This document shows, piece after piece, positions 58,557-64,000 of a stretch of DNA of 64,000 nt. This DNA comes from Candidatus Devosia phytovorans. GTDB taxonomy: Bacteria; Pseudomonadota; Alphaproteobacteria; Rhizobiales; Devosiaceae. Position 1 is the stretch's first letter; each line of letters opens with the position of its first letter. The notes below the pieces were generated by a model. It ran no database searches and had not been told where the DNA came from. It worked only from the letters and a program-made list of their open reading frames with translations. Location: the NCBI GenBank assembly GCA_029202405.1, contig CP119312.1:2423001-2487000 (forward strand). Reading direction: 5' to 3'. A program made the translations under genes and the position numbers.

Positions 58557-59549
58557 TTATGCCTGGTTGGCGCCATGTTGGCGGCGCCACTGCTGCGGCG
58601 TTGTGTTTTCCCAGTTGCGGTAGGCCCGGACGAAGGAATTGGGTTCGACAAAGCCGATCATCATGGCAATGGCCACGGGGTCGAGTTGCGTATTGGCCAG
58701 CAGGCGATTGGCAATCACATGCCGCGCGCCAGCCAGCTCCGCCTGGAAGCTTGTCCTGGTTTCGCCCAGGCGGCGTTGCAGCGTCCGGATGCTGAGGTTG
58801 AGGCGCCGGGAAACCGCAGAAACTGTGGTTTCGCGCCCTTCGCTCAGCTGGCGGGCAATAGCTGTCCGAACCTCGAGCGCCAGGGCCGCATGGCCGTCAC
58901 GGGCATCCAGCTGTCCCTCCATCGCCTGCAGCACATCGGCGAATGTGCCGGAATTTGCCGTCACAAACGGAACATCGAGTGTGGAGGTCTCAAACACCAT
59001 GACGTCGTGTTCCGCGCCAAAGCGGATCTCGCACCCGAAATGTTCGCTCAGGAGCGTATGAAGGGCGGGCCGACGCGCCAGTTCGAGGCGCAGCGGGCGC
59101 ACCTGGTCACCCGTGCCCCGCAAGGCCAAGGCCGCAAGGGAAGCCATGGTCGTGTCGACCAGCAGGCGTGGAATAGCGTCCATCGCTGCCAGCCAGCGAT
59201 AGTGGACGGTGGTTTCCGACCCCACGCTCTGGACCTCGACCAATTCAGGACAGGTGAGGCGCTTGTAGCGCGACAGGGTCTTGAGCGCGCCACGGAAATC
59301 GGGCGCATGCAGTGCAACGATAGAGGCTATGCCGTAGCCGCGATCAATGCCATGAGCACCAAAGCGCAATCCCGCATCGGGGCTGTCCAGCAGGGTCTCG
59401 GCTGCCGACCAGATGCGGAAGAACTCATCGGTGGTCCAGGCATTTGACAGTGCAACGCCGGCAAGGTTGCAGGCGAGGGCCAGAGGAAAATTGGTGCTGC
59501 GAAACACCTTGTCGGGCAATGAGAACGTGGTCGGGCTTGTCATGGCCAT
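58557..59549 (-). CDS. AraC-family transcriptional regulator (arabinose-binding-domain-of-OruR type)
   Basis: 330 residues from the Met at 59549 (59543 is an alternative). An N-terminal AraC_binding_2-like domain (FRSTNFPLALACNLAGVAL onward) is followed by a C-terminal double helix-turn-helix: TTVSAVSRRLNLSIRTLQRRLGETRTSFQAE near 245 and LDPVAIAMMIGFVEPNSFVRAYRNWENTTPQQWRR near 290. It heads the two-gene unit with the DFR-like reductase. Confidence 0.9.
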   Translation of the reverse strand: MAMTSPTTFSLPDKVFRSTNFPLALACNLAGVALSNAWTTDEFFRIWSAAETLLDSPDAGLRFGAHGIDRGYGIASIVALHAPDFRGALKTLSRYKRLTCPELVEVQSVGSETTVHYRWLAAMDAIPRLLVDTTMASLAALALRGTGDQVRPLRLELARRPALHTLLSEHFGCEIRFGAEHDVMVFETSTLDVPFVTANSGTFADVLQAMEGQLDARDGHAALALEVRTAIARQLSEGRETTVSAVSRRLNLSIRTLQRRLGETRTSFQAELAGARHVIANRLLANTQLDPVAIAMMIGFVEPNSFVRAYRNWENTTPQQWRRQHGANQA

Positions 59550-59706
59550 AGAATAGGTCGCGCGCTGACCATTACAAATCCGATCGCGCCAAAATGCCCA
59601 CTGGATCGTCAATGGAGCGATGTGGGGGCATCAACCGCATCATGTAAGGTAAGTTTCGGGCTGGCCTCACTGGGGTGGAAAACTGACTGGCCGGTTCCAG
59701 GCCAGG

Positions 59707-59859
59707 ATGCGCAGGAACGGGCGCTTGTCCTTTAAAAAGGAGGCCGCGACACCGCCGCCAACGGCTGCGCAGCGCTACAGCCGCGAGATAGCTGATCGCG
59801 CGCTGCTGAAGGCATCAGCGCGGGATCAGGTCTTGGCGTCGCATCACCGGTTGGGCTAG
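59707..59859 (+). CDS. Possible 50-residue small protein
   Basis: An ATG at 59707 with CCAGG just upstream opens a frame reading MRRNGRLSFKKEAATPPPTA, then AQRYSREIADRALLKASARD, then QVLASHHRLG and a stop. It is basic and helical, with no recognised domain. It sits in the 310-bp gap between the AraC gene and the F420-type oxidoreductase and could equally be chance. Confidence 0.25.
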   Translation: MRRNGRLSFKKEAATPPPTAAQRYSREIADRALLKASARDQVLASHHRLG

Positions 59860-59860
59860 T

Positions 59861-60460
59861 CTACTGCTCCTTCTTGAGCAGGTCCTTGAAGATTAGCGGG
59901 CCCCAGATGCGGCCGCGCGCATGCACCAGTGCGCCACCCTGATCGAGCTTCCCCAGGTCAACAGGGGCAAAACCAAGTCGCTTCGCCAAGGCGGCCACTG
60001 GCGGAATCGCATCCGCATCGTCGCTCGACAAGAAGACCACCCGGTGACCGCCATCGACCTCCGGATCAGTCGCCAGTGTGGCCGCAAGGAGGTGGTTCCA
60101 CCCCTTCACCAGCTTGGCACCGCTGAACGCTTGGCTGACAAAGGCGGAGGACAGCAGGCCGTTCATATCCTCTAGGGGTAGATTGCTGTTCATCGCGTCG
60201 ACCACCGTCTTGCCCTGCCAACTGGGCAGCGCTTTGGCAACGTCGGGGTGCGCCTCGAACCGGACCGCGAGCATGATGATGTCCGCCTTGACGGCCTCCG
60301 CGAGCGTTTTTGGGATAACGGTCGGCCCGATCGCCGCCGCTTCGGCTGCAAAGCTTGCCGGGTCGCGTGTCGTGGCAACGGAAACTTCGATGCCGTTACG
60401 GGCAAATGCCTTGGCCAGCGCCTGGCCAATGCTGCCGAAGCCGATAATTGCGTAAGTCAT
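59861..60460 (-). CDS. NADPH-dependent F420-reductase-type oxidoreductase
   Basis: 199-residue Rossmann protein of the Fno/NADP oxidoreductase coenzyme-F420 family. AIIGFGSIGQALAKAFARNG (residues 4-23) binds the nucleotide; VVDAMNSNLPLEDMNG and VKGWNHLLAATLATDPEVDGG follow the family pattern. Most proteobacterial members use NADPH with unknown partners. It is 30 nt downstream of the SDR gene on the same strand. Confidence 0.87.
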   Translation of the reverse strand: MTYAIIGFGSIGQALAKAFARNGIEVSVATTRDPASFAAEAAAIGPTVIPKTLAEAVKADIIMLAVRFEAHPDVAKALPSWQGKTVVDAMNSNLPLEDMNGLLSSAFVSQAFSGAKLVKGWNHLLAATLATDPEVDGGHRVVFLSSDDADAIPPVAALAKRLGFAPVDLGKLDQGGALVHARGRIWGPLIFKDLLKKEQ

Positions 60461-60490
60461 GATTTTCTCGTTAGGTTCAACACGTCGGGG

Positions 60491-61225
60491 TCAGACTTGC
60501 GCCAAGCCGCCATCCACGGCGACTTCGCTGCCGGTCATGAAGCTGCTGTCCGACGAGGCGAGAAATGCGGCCACCGCGCCGACTTCCGCCGGATCGCCCA
60601 TGCGCTGGAGCGCCGTCATCGCGCCGTAGACCGCCAGCCCCTCCGCTCCAAGCGCCGCCTTGGCCAGTTCGGTAGCCACGGAACCGGGCGTCAGGACATT
60701 GACCCGGATGCCGCTTCCCTTGAGGTCTTCCGCCCAGGTCCGCGCCAGGTTGCGCACGGCTGCCTTGCTCGCGCCATAGGCGCTGAAGCCCGGGGCTCCC
60801 GTGGTGCCGGCACTCGATCCGGTGAGGATGATCGAACCGCCCGGACCCATGAGCGGCAATGCCTTCTGCACGGTGAGGACGGTCCCTTTCACATTGGTGT
60901 CGAAAGCCTCGTCGATATGCTCGGCGGTGATCTGGCCGAGCTTGAGCGGACCGCCCGTGCCGGCATTGGCGAAGACGATGTCGAGGGTGCCGCGCTCGGC
61001 TTGCACGGCCGCATAGAGCCGGTCGAGGTCTGCCTCATCGGCGACCGAGCCCTGCACCGCGCGGGCATTGGGCCCAAGCTGTGCAATGGCAGCATCGAGT
61101 GCGTCCTGCCGGCGGCCGAAGATGAAGACTACGGCGCCTTCCTCGATGAAGCGATGTGCAGCGGCGAGGCCGATGCCGGTTGCGCCACCGGTAATCACGG
61201 CGGTCTTGCCATTCAGTCTGGTCAT
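60491..61225 (-). CDS. Short-chain dehydrogenase/reductase
   Basis: 244 residues from the ATG at 61225, which follows AAGGA at good spacing. The cofactor motif AVITGGATGIGLAAAHRF is at 9-26, ANAGTGGP near 87, and Tyr-x3-Lys in FSAYGASKAAVRN near 150. It is divergent from a LysR regulator and followed by the F420-type oxidoreductase, forming a LysR-controlled two-gene unit. Substrate unknown. Confidence 0.92.
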   Translation of the reverse strand: MTRLNGKTAVITGGATGIGLAAAHRFIEEGAVVFIFGRRQDALDAAIAQLGPNARAVQGSVADEADLDRLYAAVQAERGTLDIVFANAGTGGPLKLGQITAEHIDEAFDTNVKGTVLTVQKALPLMGPGGSIILTGSSAGTTGAPGFSAYGASKAAVRNLARTWAEDLKGSGIRVNVLTPGSVATELAKAALGAEGLAVYGAMTALQRMGDPAEVGAVAAFLASSDSSFMTGSEVAVDGGLAQV

Positions 61226-61320
61226 GTTTTGCATCCTTGGTTTCATTAATTCGGCTTTGGGCGAGGTCGCCTTGAGCCGAAACATAGGCTCGTCGCGGGC
61301 AGTCACTCAGTGTCCAATCG

Positions 61321-61337
61321 CGCACATCGGCGGTGCG
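61321..61337. promoter_or_regulatory. Possible LysR operator (short inverted repeat)
   Basis: CGCAC-N7-GTGCG in the divergent region between the SDR and LysR genes. The arms are only 5 bp, so this is a weak candidate. Confidence 0.3.
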
Positions 61338-61443
61338 AAAACGATCCAGTCACATCATCTGCCGTTGCGGCGAGCGCAGAAATGGCGCTCAATGAGCGTT
61401 GGTGGGACTGGGGAAGTCGCACCCTACGGCGCGGGAATGCACC

Positions 61444-62445
61444 ATGATGGACTGGGACGATGTTCGCTATTTTCTTGCCGCGGCGCGCGGAGGTTCAGTG
61501 CGGGCCGCTGCCAAACGCCTCGGCGTTAACCACGCGACCGTGCTGCGACGCATCGCCCAGCTCGAGGACCGCCTGGGAACTCAGATGTTCGAGCGGCTGC
61601 CTTCAGGCTACCGCCTGACGGCCGCAGGTGAAGAGGTCCTCGAGTTGGCCAGCCAGATGGAAGCGTCGTCTATTCAATTGGAGACGCGCGTCTTCGGGCG
61701 CGACCAGAGCGTGCACGGGCCGCTGCGGGTCACGCTGCCACCGCCCCTCGCTGCGCATCTGCTCATGCCGGACCTGGCCGATTTTGTCCGCCTGCATCCG
61801 GGCATCGAGATGGAAATCCTGTCGTCAGGTGCGCTGGCCAACCTGACCAACCGGGAGGCCGACGTCGCGATCCGTGTTGTCTATGATCGCGAGACCCTGC
61901 CGCCCAATCTTTACGGCCTCAAGGGACCGGCGCTCTACGGCGGCTTCTATATGTCCAGCGCTCGACTCGCCGAATGGCGGGCGGGCGGGACGGATCCCAG
62001 ATGGATCGGCATCAGCGGCCAAGGCGTCCCGGACTGGACCCGCGCCGGAGAACTTCGCACCACTGGCACTCCGTTCTGGACCACTGACTTTGCAGCACAG
62101 ATCGCAGCGGTGCGGCAGGGCATCGGCATCACGGCGATCCCATGCTTCGTCGGAGATACCGATCCCCTGTTGGGGAGGGTGTCGGATATCGACCTGCAGC
62201 TCTATGGACCGGTCTGGCTTCTCGCTCAGGGGGAAACACGCAAGACCAAGCGCGTGCGGCTCTTCACTGAGTTCCTCTCCCGCCGGCTTGACGCCTACGC
62301 GCCGCTTCTCGCCGGTCAGCTCATATCGCCCGACTTACGCTGGGCAGGTCACAGACGAAGGGTGCAGCAAGTCTGTGATCATCTCACATCGGCCAGTGAT
62401 GAGGTGGATGGCAGCTTTTCGGACTTCGATTTAAGCTATAGATGA
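61444..62445 (+). CDS. LysR-family transcriptional regulator
   Basis: 333 residues from the ATG at 61444 (61447 also possible). The helix-turn-helix MMDWDDVRYFLAAARGGSVR, AAAKRLGVNHATVLRRIAQL, EDRLGTQMFERL occupies residues 1-52; the effector domain follows. The C-terminus is about 35 residues longer than most LysR proteins, and its last codons run into repeat copy B. Likely regulator of the divergent SDR unit. Confidence 0.92.
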   Translation: MMDWDDVRYFLAAARGGSVRAAAKRLGVNHATVLRRIAQLEDRLGTQMFERLPSGYRLTAAGEEVLELASQMEASSIQLETRVFGRDQSVHGPLRVTLPPPLAAHLLMPDLADFVRLHPGIEMEILSSGALANLTNREADVAIRVVYDRETLPPNLYGLKGPALYGGFYMSSARLAEWRAGGTDPRWIGISGQGVPDWTRAGELRTTGTPFWTTDFAAQIAAVRQGIGITAIPCFVGDTDPLLGRVSDIDLQLYGPVWLLAQGETRKTKRVRLFTEFLSRRLDAYAPLLAGQLISPDLRWAGHRRRVQQVCDHLTSASDEVDGSFSDFDLSYR

Positions 62446-62540
62446 CCGAAATGGGGTCGGCATTAAACCGACCGTTTATGGCGCCAGGATACCGGCGTCG
62501 TCGGGTTGGGAAGCGGGCCGGCAGGTGTTGGAAGCTGAAA
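62442..62540. repeat. Dispersed intergenic repeat, copy B
   Basis: ATGACCGAAATGGGGTCGG at 62442-62460 is identical to copy A, and GGCGCCAGGATACCG at 62480-62494 is identical to copy C, followed by GTCGTCGGGTTGG. The repeat supplies the stop codon of the LysR gene. Confidence 0.65.
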
Positions 62541-62615
62541 GCCTAAAAGCATCAGGACGGCGATTGGTGACGTCGAGCCAATGGAAGGCCAGCGCAGACC
62601 ATGATTCCGGCAGGA

Positions 62616-62852
62616 TCAGCGAGGTTTTGGTAAGCCACGCTCTCGGTACTCGTCGATGGCTTTTGGTAAGCCACGCTCTCGGTACTCGTCGATGGTGATG
62701 TCGCCGGCAACGTACAGCGCGGTCAGTTCCTCTAACACGGGATCCCAAACGTAACCTTGGCGCATATTCATGGCGCGCGCTTGGTCCGTGCTCTTCTTGC
62801 GAGCAGCTACTGCTTCGGGAGAGCGATCAGTTCCGTTGCCCTGAGAGGTCAT
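62616..62852 (-). CDS. VbhA-like antitoxin domain protein with a duplicated C-terminus
   Basis: 78 residues from the Met at 62852 (GGAG upstream). The middle part, EELTALYVAGDITIDEYRER, matches the antitoxin VbhA pattern of a helix followed by G-(D/E)-I-T-x-D-E-Y-x-x-R. The C-terminal DEYRERGLPK is present twice because of a 36-bp tandem duplication. No Fic toxin gene lies within the window on either side. Solitary VbhA-like proteins are common; whether this one neutralises a toxin is unknown. Confidence 0.6.
   Translation of the reverse strand: MTSQGNGTDRSPEAVAARKKSTDQARAMNMRQGYVWDPVLEELTALYVAGDITIDEYRERGLPKAIDEYRERGLPKPR
62625..62695. repeat. Perfect 36-bp-period tandem duplication
   Basis: Two copies, 62625-62659 and 62661-62695, identical over 35 bases and in frame within the VbhA-like gene, adding 12 residues. 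Confidence 0.95.
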
Positions 62853-63097
62853 CCATGGATCTCCTGTTCGGACCAAAATTAGTGCCCGGAGCGGGAAAAT
62901 CCAATGTGCTGTAGAGCTTTGTGCACTTTTTCATTGTGACACATTTTTGCTGAAGTGGACTGGCAAACTGCGTTAGATCGAGGTTACTCCAGGAGAAATT
63001 CCTGATCGCCAACGCTGATGCGTGTTTTTCAAATGCCGGTGACCGGCGTTCGCAGGACCGGTTACTGTGTCGTCAAAATATCAGACAGGAGGTGGAC

Positions 63098-63415
63098 ATG
63101 GGACTCTTGAGGGATTTTCTCTCAGCCTTGAACCGAACGCCGGAGGAAAACCACGCTGAAATCGAGCAGATGTATCCCGGCTATCTGGCGAAGCTGGACG
63201 CCGCACGCAAGCGCGATACCGCCGCAGCAGCGCGGGAGGCAAGCCTGATCGCTCATCGCAAGTCAGGGTCGGCCATGTCGGAGACCGCCGAAGCGGCGCA
63301 TCAGATGGCCATGAGAGGCGCGATCGACCCCAAGGTCGCCTTCAGCATGGGCGTTCCCGGCGCACCGGACGGCACCGGCAAACTGGTTGGACCCGGGGGT
63401 CACTATAAGGGGTAG
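63098..63415 (+). CDS. Small hypothetical protein
   Basis: 105 residues from the ATG at 63098, which has an excellent AGGAGG five bases upstream. The N-terminal half is helical and charged (LRDFLSALNRTPEENHAEIE, DAARKRDTAAAAREASLIAH); the C-terminal third is Gly/Pro-rich (FSMGVPGAPDGTGKLVGPGG). No signal peptide or membrane helix. The strong ribosome site and codon use support a real gene; function unknown. Confidence 0.65.
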   Translation: MGLLRDFLSALNRTPEENHAEIEQMYPGYLAKLDAARKRDTAAAAREASLIAHRKSGSAMSETAEAAHQMAMRGAIDPKVAFSMGVPGAPDGTGKLVGPGGHYKG

Positions 63416-63445
63416 ACTTACGGTATTCGAACGGACAGGGCTTAG

Positions 63446-63507
63446 CGTCCGATCTGGCGTCACTGGATGACGGCCGGCAGGGGGTGGTTTCCTGACGGTC
63501 CGCTTTT
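63446..63507. repeat. Dispersed intergenic repeat, copy E
   Basis: Contains GGGTGG-N6-GACGGTCCGCTT, shared with copy C at 52019-52034, preceded by a degenerate GGCGTCACTGGATGACG. Confidence 0.4.
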
Positions 63508-63655
63508 GTTATTGAAACGAAAGCCGACATCTACCTCGCAGATTTAGGTGCTCCGGTCGATGAGACTTTCAGAAGATACCCAGTCGGCTAGGCGATAGCC
63601 GTAACCTCGGCGACTGAACGCACACCGAACTGAAAACGGTGATTTTATAGTTACA

Positions 63656-64000
63656 CTATTCTGATTTTAGTGGAGGTCCTGCATGAGATTGAGCGGGTAG
63701 CAGGACCTTGGACAGCTCCGTGCCGACCCGCCGGTTGGGTCGGCATGTTCGTGGGGCGCAGCCGAAGTGAGAGCGAAACGCTGTCGAAAGATGGGCAGGC
63801 CGATAACCGACCTCTGCTTCAATTTCGGCAATTGGCTTGTTCCCAAGGAGCAATAAGTCCAGCGCTCGTTCCAATCTGTAGCGCTTTAGATAGGCGAATG
63901 GTGAGAGGCCAAATACAGCCCTGAACTGCTCGGTCAGCCTTCTAACATTGGTGCCGACATACCGTGCCAAAACCAACATCGGGGGCGGGGCTCGCATATC
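63656..64000 (-). CDS. AraC-family transcriptional regulator, C-terminal part (cut by window end)
   Basis: The frame is open to the window end; about 114 C-terminal residues are visible. The double helix-turn-helix reads PPMLVLARYVGTNVRRLTEQ, FRAVFGLSPFAYLKRYRLER, ALDLLLLGNKPIAEIEAEVG then STAFRSHFGCAPR, the usual AraC C-terminal domain. The visible Met codons are internal; the N-terminal domain lies beyond the window. It has a 20-residue tail after the second helix-turn-helix. Confidence 0.88.
   Translation of the reverse strand, partial: DMRAPPPMLVLARYVGTNVRRLTEQFRAVFGLSPFAYLKRYRLERALDLLLLGNKPIAEIEAEVGYRPAHLSTAFRSHFGCAPRTCRPNRRVGTELSKVLLPAQSHAGPPLKSE

Noticed and set aside
57819..59447. 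542-residue open frame spanning two minus-strand genes
   Set aside because: It runs antisense to both the DFR-like reductase and AraC genes; translation is low-complexity and His/Arg-rich.
62625..62695. Two 36-bp repeats as a CRISPR array
   Set aside because: The copies are directly adjacent with no spacer and lie in frame inside a gene.

Overview
The window is GC-rich, densely coded DNA that reads like an alphaproteobacterial chromosome. The hybrid HWE-type histidine kinase, the long ABC-transporter catabolic operons and the many LysR, LacI, AraC, MarR, Rrf2 and TetR regulators suggest Hyphomicrobiales, perhaps a Devosia-like soil or plant-associated heterotroph; that taxonomic call is inference. 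I saw no rRNA, tRNA, CRISPR array or intact insertion sequence.

Layout. 1-1655: end of a siderophore/iron ABC transporter (FecCD permease cut by the window edge, plus its ATPase), then a small secreted protein. 2378-8018: an L-idonate/gluconate module with a LacI regulator, GarR-like dehydrogenase, gluconokinase and gluconate 5-dehydrogenase on the minus strand, diverging from a 2-hydroxyacid dehydrogenase and L-idonate 5-dehydrogenase across a perfect 16-bp palindrome. 7994-24767: an unusual catabolic cluster with a LysR protein made of two fused LysR units, a histidine/aromatic ammonia-lyase, an M20 carbamoylase, a cyclic amidohydrolase, a complete dipeptide-type ABC transporter, an isocitrate-lyase/PEP-mutase family enzyme, a UbiX/UbiD pair and a divergent 2-hydroxyacid dehydrogenase. 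24904-28879: a response regulator and a large multi-sensor hybrid HWE kinase. 29282-33566: a decayed gene, an ene-reductase with divergent LysR, then a structured RNA plus terminator in front of a Bcr/CflA-type MFS exporter.

33600-49321 is a sulfur region: sulfonate ABC transporter, two flavin-dependent monooxygenases, an aldo/keto reductase, a nitroreductase-like flavoprotein, a periplasmic rhodanese with a YeeE/YedE transporter, a flavin reductase operon, a cysteine-containing Rrf2 regulator and a MetNIQ methionine importer. A 19-bp palindrome, GTCTA-N9-TAGAC, lies upstream of four of these transcription units, including the Rrf2 gene itself, and defines a probable sulfur regulon. Between the intact genes are remnants of an M3 peptidase, an ABC ATPase, a monooxygenase and a second YeeE.

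49902-64000 is accessory in character: TetR/hydrolase/glyoxalase, a UvrA-like ATPase beside an integrase remnant, hydrolase/MarR, SnoaL-like, epimerase/AraC, F420-type oxidoreductase/SDR/LysR, an orphan VbhA-like antitoxin with an internal tandem duplication, and an AraC regulator cut by the window end. A degenerate intergenic repeat family occurs at five places. Functional names come from motif recognition only; no database search was run.
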